Notes: a model not told the origin generated them from the sequence alone. DNA of 64,000 nucleotides from Bradyrhizobium viridifuturi (GCF_001238275.1 NZ_LGTB01000015.1:104947-168946); one strand, 5' to 3'. Positions 9,303 to 18,757 are shown, counted from the first letter of the stretch. Translations and numbers: made by a program.

Positions 9303-10472
9303 GTGACTGAGGGGTTTGGCGTGACTGAGCAGGTTCAAGAGGGTTCATCACAAGTCACCCAACCGGCTCTTGCTCCGGCGACAGCGCCAGATGCACCGAA
9401 ATCGGCGACCAAGGGCTTCTGGCGCCGCTTTGCGATTCCGCTGTTTGCGGTGCTCGTCGCGCTCGCCTTCGTCGTCGTGGCGACCTCGCACTGGAATGCG
9501 TGGGTCGGCAGCGCGACGATCCAGACCACCGATGATGCCTATGTGCGGGCCGAGCTGACCCAGCTCTCCAGCCGCGTCTCGGGCGAGGTGCTCACGGTCG
9601 CCGTCTCCGATTTCCAGCGCGTCAAGGCCGGTGATCTCCTGGTGCAGATCGATCCTGCCGACTACCAGGCGCAGGTCGCACAGGCGGAGGCAGGCGTGGT
9701 CGGCGCGCAGGCCGCGCTCGACAACCTCAACAACCAGGTCGAGCTGCAATACGCGACGATCGCGCAGGCCGAGGCGTCGCGGTTGTCCGCCGAGGCGCAG
9801 CAGACCCTGGCAAAGCAGGAGGAGGAGCGTCAGCAGTCGCTGTCGCAAACCGATGCCGGCACGCGGCAGCGGCTCGAGCAGGCGACGGCTTCCTACGCCA
9901 AGGCCGAGGCTGACGTGAAGGCCAGCCGCGCGGTGATCGCCGCGCAGCGCCACCAGCTCGAGGTCCTGCAGGGCACCAAGAAGCAGCGCGCCGCCGACCT
10001 CGACGCCGCCAAGGCGCTGCTGGCGTCGGCTAGGCTCAAGCTCGGCTACACCAGGATCGTTGCGCCGTTCGACGGCGTCACCGGCGAGCGCCAGGTGCAG
10101 CCGGGCGATTACGTCAACATCGGCACCAATCTGGTCAATGTCGTGCCGCTGCCGAATGTCTATGTGATCGCCAACTACAAGGAGACCCAGCTGACCAACG
10201 TCAGACCGGGCCAGCCGGTCGCGGTCACCGTGGATACATTCTCCGGCCAGACGCTGCGCGGCGTCGTCGAACGCATCGCGCCGGCGAGCGGATCGCAATT
10301 CGCGCTGCTGCCGCCCGACAACGCCACTGGCAATTTCACCAAGGTGGTGCAGCGCATCCCGGTGCGCATCCAGTTCGACAAGGGCCAGCCATTGCTCGAA
10401 CGCCTGCTGCCGGGCATGTCGGTCGTCACCCGCATCAACACCAGCGAGGCGGTCGCCAATGGCGGAAAGTGA
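9303..10472 (+). CDS. HlyD/EmrA-type membrane fusion protein
   Basis: A 389-residue periplasmic adaptor of the HlyD/EmrA family. It has a short cytoplasmic N-terminus, one membrane anchor at about residues 38-58 (IPLFAVLVALAFVVVATSHW), a lipoyl-like half motif around VSGEVLTVAVSDFQRVKAGD, a long alanine/glutamine-rich coiled coil at about 115-240, and a beta-barrel domain (RIVAPFDGVTGERQVQPGDYV). Such proteins connect an inner-membrane pump to an outer-membrane channel. It overlaps the pump gene by 14 bases, and no TolC-like gene is present here. Starts GTG 9303 and GTG 9321 are both possible. Confidence 0.92.
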   Translation: MTEGFGVTEQVQEGSSQVTQPALAPATAPDAPKSATKGFWRRFAIPLFAVLVALAFVVVATSHWNAWVGSATIQTTDDAYVRAELTQLSSRVSGEVLTVAVSDFQRVKAGDLLVQIDPADYQAQVAQAEAGVVGAQAALDNLNNQVELQYATIAQAEASRLSAEAQQTLAKQEEERQQSLSQTDAGTRQRLEQATASYAKAEADVKASRAVIAAQRHQLEVLQGTKKQRAADLDAAKALLASARLKLGYTRIVAPFDGVTGERQVQPGDYVNIGTNLVNVVPLPNVYVIANYKETQLTNVRPGQPVAVTVDTFSGQTLRGVVERIAPASGSQFALLPPDNATGNFTKVVQRIPVRIQFDKGQPLLERLLPGMSVVTRINTSEAVANGGK

Positions 10473-12087
10473 CGACCGCGATCGCGGCCCGGTCTCGCGC
10501 GGCGACGTCGCGCGCTATCCGGTGTTCGCGGTCGTCGCCGTGCTGCTCGGCGCGTTTCTGGCGAATTTCGACAGCCGCCTGACCACGGTCGGGCTGCCCG
10601 ATCTGCGCGGCGCGTTCTCGCTCACCTTCGACGAGGGTGCGTGGCTCTCGACCGCCGCGATCGGCTCGCAGATATTCATCGCACCCGCGGTCGCCTGGCT
10701 CGCCACCGCGTTCGGCCTGCGTCGCGTGCTCGGAATTCCGAGCCTGGTCTATGCCGTGGTGTCGCTGACCATCCCGTTCGTGCGCGACTACACGACGCTG
10801 ATCGCACTCAGCATCGCGCACGGCATGCTGCTTGGCACCTTCGTTCCGGCGACGCTGATGATCATCCTGCGCAACCTGCCGATCCGCTGGTGGGTGCCGG
10901 GGATCGCGTTGTATTCGATCCGCGTCGGCTTCGCGCTGGACTCGTCGAGCTCGCTGGTCGGCTTCTATGTCGAGCATCTCGGCTGGCAGTGGCTGTATTG
11001 GCAGGGCGTGGTGATCGCGCCGCTGATGGGGTTGATGGTGTATCTCGGCACGCCGAGGGAGCCGGTCAATCGCGACCTGCTGCATCATGCCGATTGGGGC
11101 GGCATGCTGCTGCTCGGCGCCGGCGTCGCGATGGTCTATGCCGGGCTCGATCAGGGCAACCGGCTGGACTGGCTCTCATCGGGCACCGTGATGGCGCTGC
11201 TGATCGGGGGCGGACTGCTGATCATCGGCTTCATGATCAACGAGATGGTCGCGCCCCGGCCATGGGCGCATTTCAACGTGCTGTTCTCGCGCAATATCGG
11301 GCTCTCGCTGATCGTCATCCTGCTGTACACGCTGACCAGCCTGTCGAACTCGTCGCTGGTGCCGAACTTCCTCGGCACCGTCGCCGCGCTGCGGCCGGAG
11401 CAGTCGGGCGTGCTGCTGTTCACCTACGGCGCGCTGCCGATGTTCGCGCTGGTGCCGATCTCGATCCTGCTGCTCCGCCATCTCGATCCGCGTGTCGTCG
11501 TGGTGCTCGGCTTTTCGGCATTCGCGGCCGCCAATCTCTGGGGCACGCAGCTCAGCCACATCTGGGCGCGGGAGGATTTCGTCGGCATCGTCCTGCTCAC
11601 GTCGGTGGGGCAGGCGTTCACGCTGCTGCCGATCATCATTATGGCGCTGTCCAATTCCGATCCGTCACGGGCGACCGCGTTCGCGGCCTACATCCAGATC
11701 ATGCGGCTCGGCGGCGCCGAGATCGGCGTGGCCCTGATGGGGACCTGGCTGCGCGTTCGCGAGCAAATTCATTCGAACTATCTCGGACAGCACGTCCAGA
11801 ACGGCGACGTCGACGTCGTCAACCTGCTGAAGCGGCTGGCGGGAGAGTTTTCCGGCCATGGCGTGGGGACTGCGATGGGGCGGGCCGTCGGCACGCTGGC
11901 GGCCCTGGTGCAGCGCGAGGCCAATACGCTCGCCTACATCGACGGCTTCTGGCTGTGCTTCTGGCTCGCGATCGCGGCGCTGTTCGTCGTAGCCCTGATC
12001 GCCCGCGCGCCGCAGGGCCCGCTGTCGCCTGTGCCGCTCAGCTTCATCAGGAATCTGCTGCGCAAATCGGGCGCCGCCGCGTCCTGA
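10459..12087 (+). CDS. DHA2-family (EmrB/QacA-like) MFS efflux transporter
   Basis: A 542-residue proton-driven multidrug-type exporter of the 14-helix DHA2 family. Family features are the first-helix FLANFDSRLTTVGLPDL segment (EmrB normally has LDxTIVNVALP, here FDSRLTTVGLP), the helix-two EGAWLSTAAIGSQ motif and the long hydrophobic remainder. It starts inside the 3' end of the adaptor gene, so the two form an EmrAB-like pair spanning the envelope. The neighbouring type III PKS suggests the export of its product, but that is inference. Confidence 0.92.
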   Translation: MAESDDRDRGPVSRGDVARYPVFAVVAVLLGAFLANFDSRLTTVGLPDLRGAFSLTFDEGAWLSTAAIGSQIFIAPAVAWLATAFGLRRVLGIPSLVYAVVSLTIPFVRDYTTLIALSIAHGMLLGTFVPATLMIILRNLPIRWWVPGIALYSIRVGFALDSSSSLVGFYVEHLGWQWLYWQGVVIAPLMGLMVYLGTPREPVNRDLLHHADWGGMLLLGAGVAMVYAGLDQGNRLDWLSSGTVMALLIGGGLLIIGFMINEMVAPRPWAHFNVLFSRNIGLSLIVILLYTLTSLSNSSLVPNFLGTVAALRPEQSGVLLFTYGALPMFALVPISILLLRHLDPRVVVVLGFSAFAAANLWGTQLSHIWAREDFVGIVLLTSVGQAFTLLPIIIMALSNSDPSRATAFAAYIQIMRLGGAEIGVALMGTWLRVREQIHSNYLGQHVQNGDVDVVNLLKRLAGEFSGHGVGTAMGRAVGTLAALVQREANTLAYIDGFWLCFWLAIAALFVVALIARAPQGPLSPVPLSFIRNLLRKSGAAAS

Positions 12088-12219
12088 TTGGCGAAGAGCG
12101 CGACGCGGCTGTCGCCGCCGGGGTCAACTTATAGTGACTGCCGCGCTCCCTCTATCTCGCCGGCGTCTGAAATATTTTGCGCACCGCGTGGTTCCACAAC
12201 CGGGGGAACTGGAGCCACG

Positions 12220-13281
12220 ATGATCGAGACCACGCAGACGGCCGCACTTGTTTCCATGGCGACAGCGGTTCCACCGCATCTATTCCATCAGGGGCAGATC
12301 CTGCAGGCCGCACGCAGCCTTCTTGCCGACCGCTATCCCGAATTCGAGACGCTCTCCAGCCTGTTTGCCAACACCGGCATCCAGCATCGCCATGGCGTGA
12401 AGCCGATCGAATGGTATCTCGAACGACGCGGTTGGCCGGAGCGAACGCAGGCCTTCCTGGAAGGCGCCGAGGCGCTGTTCGTCGATGCCGCCGGCAAGGC
12501 GATCGCGGCCGCCGGCTTGACCGGCAGCGAGATCGATACCGTGGTCACGGTGTGCTCGACCGGCATCGCCACGCCGACGCTGGAGGCGCGCGTCGCCGGC
12601 AAGCTCGGTCTGCGGCCGGATGTGTCGCGTGTGCCGGTGTTTGGTCTCGGCTGCGCGGGCGGCGTGTCTGGCCTCTCGATCGCGGCGCGGCTGGCGCAGG
12701 CGCGGCCCGGCGCGAACGTGCTGCTGGTTGCGCTCGAGCTCTGCACGCTCGCGGTTCGCCACGACGAGCTGACCAAGGCGAACATCGTTGCGGCCAGCCT
12801 GTTCGGCGATGGCGCCGCGGCGATCGTGCTGCGCGCCGGCGACGGCGGTGCGACGCGGATCGAGGCGGCCGGCGAAAAGCTGTGGCCGGATACGCTCGAC
12901 GTGATGGGCTGGACGGTCGATCCGGAAGGATTCGGCGTCGTCTTCCAGCGTACCATTCCGGATTTCGTCCGCGACCACGTTGGATCCGCGGTTGCCGAAA
13001 TTCTGGAACGGATGGAGCTTGCGGCCGATGACATCGATCGCTTCGTCTGCCATCCCGGCGGCTCCAAGGTGATCACGGCGCTGGAGCGGGCGCTCGCGCT
13101 AGACCAGGGTACGCTCGATCACGAACGCGATGTCATCGCGGCGTGCGGCAACATGTCGGCCCCGACGGTTCTGTTTGTTCTCGAACGCGCCCGCGCCAAG
13201 GGATTGCCGCCGCGCGCGCTGCTCACCGCGCTCGGGCCGGGCTTCACGCTGAGCTGCGTAGCGCTGAGGCACGCGGCGTGA
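12220..13281 (+). CDS. Type III polyketide synthase (chalcone/stilbene synthase family)
   Basis: A 353-residue thiolase-fold synthase that condenses an acyl-CoA starter with malonyl-CoA units. The catalytic triad of type III PKSs is visible: the nucleophilic Cys in FGLGCAGGVSGLS, the His in VCHPGGSKVI and the Asn in AACGNMSAPTVLF. Bacterial relatives make alkylpyrones, alkylresorcinols or phloroglucinols. I chose the ATG at 12220 because GGGGGAACTGGAG precedes it and the upstream in-frame extension shows no conservation-like composition. The stop overlaps the GTG of the following methyltransferase, so they are translationally coupled. Product identity is unknown. Confidence 0.93.
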   Translation: MIETTQTAALVSMATAVPPHLFHQGQILQAARSLLADRYPEFETLSSLFANTGIQHRHGVKPIEWYLERRGWPERTQAFLEGAEALFVDAAGKAIAAAGLTGSEIDTVVTVCSTGIATPTLEARVAGKLGLRPDVSRVPVFGLGCAGGVSGLSIAARLAQARPGANVLLVALELCTLAVRHDELTKANIVAASLFGDGAAAIVLRAGDGGATRIEAAGEKLWPDTLDVMGWTVDPEGFGVVFQRTIPDFVRDHVGSAVAEILERMELAADDIDRFVCHPGGSKVITALERALALDQGTLDHERDVIAACGNMSAPTVLFVLERARAKGLPPRALLTALGPGFTLSCVALRHAA

Positions 13282-13790
13282 GCTTCGCCTCGGTCATCCT
13301 TGCACTGGTCACGCTGCAGCGCCTCGGCGAGCTCGCGCTGTCCCGTCGCAACACGGCGCGGCTGCTGGCGCAAGGCGCGATCGAGGTCGGTGCCGCTCAC
13401 TACCCGCTCATCGTGCTGCTTCACGCCGGCTGGCTGACCGCGCTGTGGGTCTGGGGCCGTAACCAGGACGTCAACCTGGCTGCGCTGGCGGCCTTCGTGG
13501 CGCTGCAGGGCCTGCGGCTGTGGATCCTCGCCGCGCTCGGGCCGCGATGGACCACGCGGATCATCGTGCTGCCGGGTGCGCCGCTGATCGTATCCGGGCC
13601 GTACCGGTACTTCCCGCATCCGAACTATGCCGTCGTCGTCGCTGAAATCGCGCTGCTGCCGCTCGCGCTGCACCTGCCGGTGCTGGCGCTGATCTTCACC
13701 GTGCTCAATCTCGCGGTGCTTGCAGTGCGAATTCGCGCCGAGAGCCGTGCGCTGTCGGTTTCCGGCTGGCCACGCGTCAGCACGTCATGA
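13278..13790 (+). CDS. Isoprenylcysteine carboxyl methyltransferase (ICMT)-family membrane methyltransferase
   Basis: A 170-residue multi-span membrane protein with the ICMT/phospholipid-methyltransferase C-terminal signature GPYRYFPHPNYAVVVAEI, which binds SAM. In other bacteria a member of this family is encoded directly after a type III PKS and O-methylates its alkylpyrone product (the BpsA-BpsB arrangement of Bacillus subtilis); the same pairing here suggests the same role. The GTG start at 13278 shares bases with the PKS stop (GTGA), and the gene ends with ATGA, overlapping the next transporter by four bases. Confidence 0.85.
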   Translation: MSFASVILALVTLQRLGELALSRRNTARLLAQGAIEVGAAHYPLIVLLHAGWLTALWVWGRNQDVNLAALAAFVALQGLRLWILAALGPRWTTRIIVLPGAPLIVSGPYRYFPHPNYAVVVAEIALLPLALHLPVLALIFTVLNLAVLAVRIRAESRALSVSGWPRVSTS

Positions 13791-15361
13791 GCAAGCAGCC
13801 AGATCACCCAGCCGACAGCCCATCGGCTGCGACCTGGGCAGGCTTCCTGCTGATGTGCCTCGGCATGTTCATGGCGATCCTCGACATCCAGGTCGTCGCG
13901 ACCTCGCTGCCGACGATCCAGCGCGCGCTTGCGATCTCGCCTTCGGCGATGAGCTGGATCCAGACCGCCTATCTGATCGCCGAGGTGATCGCGATCCCGC
14001 TGACCGGACTGTTCACCCATGCGCTGTCGTTGCGATGGCTGTTCGTCATCGCCGTCAGCCTGTTCACCCTCGCGTCGGTCGGCTGCGCTTTCAGCGGCGG
14101 CTTCGCCGTGCTGCTGGTGTTTCGCTTGCTGCAGGGATTTTCCGGCGGCGTCCTGATCCCCGCGGTGTTCTCCGCGGTGTTCACGCTGTTTCCGCCGCGC
14201 CTTCATGCGGTGGCCACCACGATCGGCGGCGCCGTCGCCGTGCTCGCGCCGACCGTTGGACCTGTCGTCGGCGGCTGGATCACGCAGACCTGGTCGTGGC
14301 CATGGCTGTTCCTGATCAATCTGGTTCCGGGGACGATCGCGGCCCTGGTCACGCCGTTGCTGCTTCCGAAAGCAGGAATGCATCTTCGCGCGTTCTCCAT
14401 GCTGGACAAATCGTCGCTGGTCCTGCTCGCGGCAGCCCTCGCAAGCCTGATGATCGGGCTCAAGGAAGCGCCGCAGCGCGGCTGGGCCTCGATGCTCTGC
14501 CTCAGCCTGCTGATCGGAAGCATTGCCGGGACGGCGCTGCTGATCCGGCGCACGCTCCGCGCGGCGGATCCGATCGCACAATTGACCTTGTTCCGGCGGC
14601 GCTCGTTCGCGGTCGGTTGTGCGCTGAGCTTCTGCCTCGGCATCGGCCTGTATGGATCGACCTATCTGATGCCCGTCTTCCTCGGTTTCGTCCGCCGCCA
14701 TGACGCCTTCGAGATCGGCACCATCATGCTGGTCACGGGCGTTGCGCAGCTCGGCGCCGCGCCGCTTGCGACATTCCTCGAGAGTCGCGTCGGCGCGCTG
14801 GCGCTAACCGCTACGGGCTTTGCCTTGTTCGCGCTCGGCCTCGGCTTCAGCGCCTTTCAGCCCCGTACGGCCGATTTCGGCGAGATGCTCTGGCCGCAGA
14901 TCGTGCGCGGCGTCGCCATCATGTTCTGCCTGCTGCCGCCGACGCGTTTTGCGCTGGGCTGCCTGCCGGAGGCCGAGATTGCCGACGCCAGCGGATTGTT
15001 CAACCTGATGCGAAATCTGGGTGGCGCGATCGGGATCGCCCTGATCGACACCATCCTCTATGGTCGAAGCCCGATCTATGGCGAGGATTTTCGGGCGCGC
15101 CTGCTGGCAGGCGATGTCAACGCGGCGCAGGCGATCGGGCTCGATCCGATGTTGCTGATCAACCGTCCGCCGGGTCCGCCTGATGATGCGACGGTGGCGT
15201 TTGTCCGCCCGCTGGTCGAGCGGGCGTCGCTCGCACTCACCGTCAACGAGGCATGGGCAATGCTCGCCTGCGTGGCGATCGCAGGATTGCTGGTGGTGCC
15301 GTTCGCACGCGACCAGGTGCCGGCATCGCTCGAGGTGCCGCGGGAATGCGAGCTAGATTGA
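13787..15361 (+). CDS. DHA2-family MFS transporter, second pump of the PKS cassette
   Basis: A 524-residue 14-helix MFS exporter. The family motif in the first helix is MAILDIQVVATSLPTIQ, closely matching the classic LDxTIVNVALP pattern, and SWIQTAYLIAEVIAIPL matches helix two. The ATG overlaps the methyltransferase stop (ATGA), so PKS, methyltransferase and this pump form a coupled operon. It may export a methylated polyketide or give resistance to it; the other pump upstream works with an adaptor, whereas this one has none. Its end overlaps the convergent CysZ-like gene by nine bases. Confidence 0.92.
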   Translation: MSKQPDHPADSPSAATWAGFLLMCLGMFMAILDIQVVATSLPTIQRALAISPSAMSWIQTAYLIAEVIAIPLTGLFTHALSLRWLFVIAVSLFTLASVGCAFSGGFAVLLVFRLLQGFSGGVLIPAVFSAVFTLFPPRLHAVATTIGGAVAVLAPTVGPVVGGWITQTWSWPWLFLINLVPGTIAALVTPLLLPKAGMHLRAFSMLDKSSLVLLAAALASLMIGLKEAPQRGWASMLCLSLLIGSIAGTALLIRRTLRAADPIAQLTLFRRRSFAVGCALSFCLGIGLYGSTYLMPVFLGFVRRHDAFEIGTIMLVTGVAQLGAAPLATFLESRVGALALTATGFALFALGLGFSAFQPRTADFGEMLWPQIVRGVAIMFCLLPPTRFALGCLPEAEIADASGLFNLMRNLGGAIGIALIDTILYGRSPIYGEDFRARLLAGDVNAAQAIGLDPMLLINRPPGPPDDATVAFVRPLVERASLALTVNEAWAMLACVAIAGLLVVPFARDQVPASLEVPRECELD

Positions 15362-16105
15362 GGAGACGTTGCTTCGCCGCGCCGGCTCGATCAGTTCGCG
15401 GCGCGGGCCCGACAGCCGCTTGTACATGTGGACCATGAAGGCCATGCCGAACAGCGGCGTTGCCAGATTGACGACCGGGATCGAGACGAAGGCCGCGATG
15501 AACAGGCCGGCGGTGAACACGGTCGCCGCGTTCTCCTTGCGCATCGCCTTGGCGTCGTCGGGCGAGCGGAACCGCATCGCTGCGAGCTCGAAATATTCGC
15601 GGCCGAGCAGCCAGGCGGTCGCGATGAAGAAGATGATGAAGCCCGCGCCCGCGAACAGCACGAACGGCAGCGCGACCAGATACACCAGCACCGTCAGCAG
15701 CGCCGTCTTGACGCCCTCGATGGTCGCGAGCGTGACCGGCAGCGCCACGCCGGGATGGTCGGCCGGATAGTGCTCGCGCTCGACATGGTCCGCGACATCA
15801 TCGACGAATAGGCTCGCCACCAGCGAGGTGATCGCGGGCATCAGGAAGATGCCGCCGAGCACGACGCCAAGGCCGGCTGAGATCGAGATGATCCACGACA
15901 GCACGTGCAGCATGGAATGGAAGTTGGGGCCGAGCATGCCTTCGGCCCAGACCTCGCCGGTGTCGGCAAACCAGCTCAGCAGCCGCTGCAATCCGATCGC
16001 CAGCACGGTGATCAGCACCAGCGCAAGCCCGATCGAGCGCCACAGGATCGTGCGCATCGGCGGGGACAGGATTTGCGAAAGCGCCTTGACGGCGGCGTCC
16101 AACAT
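15353..16105 (-). CDS. EI24/CysZ-like membrane protein
   Basis: A 250-residue inner-membrane protein of the EI24 domain family, which includes the sulphate-uptake protein CysZ. It has about four to six hydrophobic helices (for example IGLALVLITVLAIGL, SAGLGVVLGGIFLMPAITSL, VLVYLVALPFVLFAGAGFI) and the family segment REYFELAAMRFRSPDDA, followed by GLFIAAFVSIPVVNLATPLF. I chose ATG 16105; the longer frame upstream is not needed. The link with sulphate transport is by family only, and no sulphur genes are adjacent. Confidence 0.85.
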   Translation of the reverse strand: MLDAAVKALSQILSPPMRTILWRSIGLALVLITVLAIGLQRLLSWFADTGEVWAEGMLGPNFHSMLHVLSWIISISAGLGVVLGGIFLMPAITSLVASLFVDDVADHVEREHYPADHPGVALPVTLATIEGVKTALLTVLVYLVALPFVLFAGAGFIIFFIATAWLLGREYFELAAMRFRSPDDAKAMRKENAATVFTAGLFIAAFVSIPVVNLATPLFGMAFMVHMYKRLSGPRRELIEPARRSNVSSI

Positions 16106-16199
16106 GACCGGGTTACCTCTAGCAAATAACGAGCGAGAGGTAGCCACCCAATGTGGCTTCGGCAAGTGCCGTCTGTGCCGCAGTAACAGCGTTTTCGAG

Positions 16200-17612
16200 C
16201 TAGGCGTCGAGTGGCTTGCCGCGGACGTTGGGTCCCCAGACGCCAATGGCAATGATCACGATCACCATCGCCGCGGTGATCAGGCCGAACACCCCGAGGA
16301 CGCCGGCCTCCTTCAACATGAACGCCACGATGAAGCCGGAGAAGGTCGCGCTGAGCCGGCTCATCGAATAGACGAGCCCCGCCGCACGCGCCCGGATCGC
16401 GGTCGGGAACACCTCGGTCTGGTAGGCGTGATAGGCGTAGGACAGCGTCATGTTGGCGCCGGTCACCAGCACGCCGCTCGCGATCAGCAGCATAGGCGCG
16501 GTGAGCTGCGCGAAGGCGAGGCCGAATATGGAGATCGCGGCGGCGGCGCCGCAGATGATCCATTTGCGCTCGAAGCGGTCGGCGAAGGTTGCGGCGAGCA
16601 GCGGCGCGAGCGGATAGGCAAACGCGATGATGAAGGAATATTGCAGGCTCTTGGTGACGTTGATGCCCTTCTCGACCAATAACGCCGGAACCCAGTTGGA
16701 GAAGCCGTAGACGCCGAACGCCTGGCAGAGGTTGAAGATCATGAACAGCACGACGAGCGAGGCGTAGGGCGGCCTGAACAGGTCGGCATAACCGGTCTCC
16801 GCCGCCGCACGTGCCGGCGCCGTCGTGGCCGCGGGGACAGCGCGCGGCGCGGCCGCCGGCGATGAGGCTTCGAGCGTCCGCATGATCTTCTCGGCCTCGG
16901 CGAGGCGTCCATGGCGGGCCAGCCAGAGCGGGCTTTCCGGCACGTAGAGCCGCAGCACCCAGATGATCATGCTGGCGGCCGCACCGATCAGCACCACCCA
17001 GCGCCAGCCGTCGATGCCGTAAGGCGTGAGCGGCACCAGCCACCACGACAATGCGGCGACGATCGGCACCGCCGACAGCATCACCGCCTGGTTGATCGCA
17101 AAGGCCCGGCCGCGCATCCAGCTTGGCACCAGCTCGGTGATGTAGGCGTCGATGGTGATGACCTCGATGCCGATCCCGATTCCGGCGACGAAGCGCCACA
17201 GCAGCACGCCGCCGGCGCTGACCTGGCACGCCATGATGACCGATGCCGCGCTGTAGAACAGCAGCGAGTAAGTGAAGACGGCCTTGCGCCCGTAACGGTC
17301 GGCGAGAAAGCCGAGGCAGAAGGTGCCGATGAACAGGCCGGCGAAGGTCGCTGCGACGAAGGCGCCGATCCCTGAGAAGCCGAAGAAGGCCTGCGTCGTC
17401 GTGGTCATCAGCCCGCTGCGGGCGAGGCCCGGCGCGATGTAGCCGGTAAAGAACAGATCGTAGATTTCGAAGCAGCCGCCGAGCGAGAGCAGGATCACCA
17501 GCCGCCAGACATAGCCGGACGCCGGCAGTACCTCGAGCCGTCGTGAAATCTGGTCCGGTCCGCTTGTCGTGTTGACGCGATCGGCAACCGAGCCGAGTTC
17601 GACGGCGCTCAT
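16200..17612 (-). CDS. MFS transporter, metabolite:H+ symporter type
   Basis: A 470-residue 12-helix major facilitator of the aromatic acid/sugar-type symporter group. It has GGCFEIYDLFFTGYIAPGL in helix 1, the loop motif LADRYGRKAVF between helices 2 and 3, the ELVPSWMRGRAFAINQ segment, and a repeat of the loop motif in the second half (ADRFERKWI). A central alanine-rich loop lies at about residues 245-270. It probably takes up the organic acid handled by the neighbouring CoA-transferase and lyase, because its gene follows the LysR regulator on the same strand. A perfect inverted repeat lies about 100 bases upstream. The substrate is unknown. Confidence 0.9.
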   Translation of the reverse strand: MSAVELGSVADRVNTTSGPDQISRRLEVLPASGYVWRLVILLSLGGCFEIYDLFFTGYIAPGLARSGLMTTTTQAFFGFSGIGAFVAATFAGLFIGTFCLGFLADRYGRKAVFTYSLLFYSAASVIMACQVSAGGVLLWRFVAGIGIGIEVITIDAYITELVPSWMRGRAFAINQAVMLSAVPIVAALSWWLVPLTPYGIDGWRWVVLIGAAASMIIWVLRLYVPESPLWLARHGRLAEAEKIMRTLEASSPAAAPRAVPAATTAPARAAAETGYADLFRPPYASLVVLFMIFNLCQAFGVYGFSNWVPALLVEKGINVTKSLQYSFIIAFAYPLAPLLAATFADRFERKWIICGAAAAISIFGLAFAQLTAPMLLIASGVLVTGANMTLSYAYHAYQTEVFPTAIRARAAGLVYSMSRLSATFSGFIVAFMLKEAGVLGVFGLITAAMVIVIIAIGVWGPNVRGKPLDA

Positions 17613-17707
17613 GATGGTCCTCCCCGTGTGGTCCAGCGGCCGCCTTTCTTGCGAAGGCGTGCCGGTTGCGCATGTTTGGCACCTGGGAGCCAGAAATCCA
17701 GACGAAC

Positions 17708-17730
17708 ATATCGAAGCAATCGTTCGATAT
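17708..17730. promoter_or_regulatory. Candidate operator upstream of the MFS permease gene
   Basis: A perfect interrupted palindrome, ATATCGAA (17708-17715), seven bases, TTCGATAT (17723-17730), lies about 96 bases before the MFS start, in the gap after the LysR gene. The AT-rich composition stands out from the coding DNA. A LysR-type site is plausible but unproven. Confidence 0.5.
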
Positions 17731-17797
17731 TTTCGATCGTACTATCCAGGACGCGCTTTCTTGACGCGAACCGGCGTCCACTTCGCTTGAAAGCGCT

Positions 17798-18721
17798 TTA
17801 GATCAGGAGGGTCGCCTCCCAGGCGCCGCGGCCGACCTGGTCTGCGATCAGGGCGCGGATCAGGCGGCACATTTCCTCCATGACGTAAGTCATCGGACGG
17901 TTGCGCAAGCGGCAGAGATAGAGCGTGCGGGTCAGTTTCGGCTCGACGACTTCGCGTGCGACCAGCAGCCGTGCCTTCAACGGCTCGCTGACGAAATGGG
18001 TGGTCGCAATCGTGCAGCCGAGGCCCGCGGTCAGTGCGCCGATCATGCCGCTGGTCGAGTTGAGATGCATGATCGCATTGGCCTCGAGCCGCTTCAGCGG
18101 AACGGGATCATCGAGCAGCGCGCGCGCCGAGAGCCCGTGTCGCAGCAGGATCAGCGGCAGCCGCGCCAGTTCCTCGAAGGTGATCGGCGCCTTCCTCCCG
18201 ATCAGCTTCTCGGTGCCGACGCAGAACATCTGCTCCTCAAGCACCGGCTCGGCGACCAGGTCTTTTTCCGACGGCGGATTGTAGACCAGCGCGAGGTCGA
18301 CATCGGAGCTCAGCAGGTGCAGCAGCGTCGCGCCGGAGAGGCTTTCGGTCAGTGACAGCTTCAGGTTCGGATATTTCGTCAGCACGGTCCGCATCAGCGG
18401 CACGCCGATCGCCTTCATCCCGGAATTGGCCATGCCGATCGAGATGTCGCCGGCGATCTCGCTGCCGCCTTCCTTAATCTCGCGTTCGGCCGCCGCCATC
18501 GCGCGCAGGATGATGCGGGCATGCTCGTAGAGCCGCTCGCCCGCCGCGGTCGGTTCCATGCCGCGCGGCTTGCGCTCGAACAGCGGTGTGGCGAATTCGG
18601 CTTCCAGATTGGCGATGTGGTGGCTGAGCGCGGACTGCGCGACATTGGCCTGATCCGCCGCCCGCGACAGGTTGCGCTGCTCGTAAACCGCGATGAAATA
18701 GCGAAGCTGGCGCGAATCCAT
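17798..18721 (-). CDS. LysR family transcriptional regulator
   Basis: A 307-residue LysR-type regulator. The winged helix-turn-helix occupies residues 1-60 (MDSRQLRYFIAVYEQRNLSRAA, QSALSHHIANLE, LFERKPRGMEPTAAG) and the effector-binding domain the rest. It is divergent from the CoA-transferase/lyase pair across a 118-base gap holding two palindromes, and lies upstream of an MFS permease on its own strand. It most likely senses an organic acid or CoA ester and controls these neighbours. The effector cannot be deduced. Confidence 0.94.
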   Translation of the reverse strand: MDSRQLRYFIAVYEQRNLSRAADQANVAQSALSHHIANLEAEFATPLFERKPRGMEPTAAGERLYEHARIILRAMAAAEREIKEGGSEIAGDISIGMANSGMKAIGVPLMRTVLTKYPNLKLSLTESLSGATLLHLLSSDVDLALVYNPPSEKDLVAEPVLEEQMFCVGTEKLIGRKAPITFEELARLPLILLRHGLSARALLDDPVPLKRLEANAIMHLNSTSGMIGALTAGLGCTIATTHFVSEPLKARLLVAREVVEPKLTRTLYLCRLRNRPMTYVMEEMCRLIRALIADQVGRGAWEATLLI

Positions 18722-18730
18722 GGGTTCAGC

Positions 18731-18757
18731 GTTCTAGAACGGCGAATACACTATTCG
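18731..18757. promoter_or_regulatory. Paired palindromes in the LysR/CoA-transferase divergent promoter
   Basis: GTTCTAGAAC (18731-18740) is a perfect palindrome immediately before the LysR start. Two bases further on CGAATA (18743-18748) and TATTCG (18752-18757) form a second inverted repeat with a three-base centre. Their place next to the regulator start fits autoregulation. AT-rich DNA at 18760-18780 could hold the promoter elements. Confidence 0.5.
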
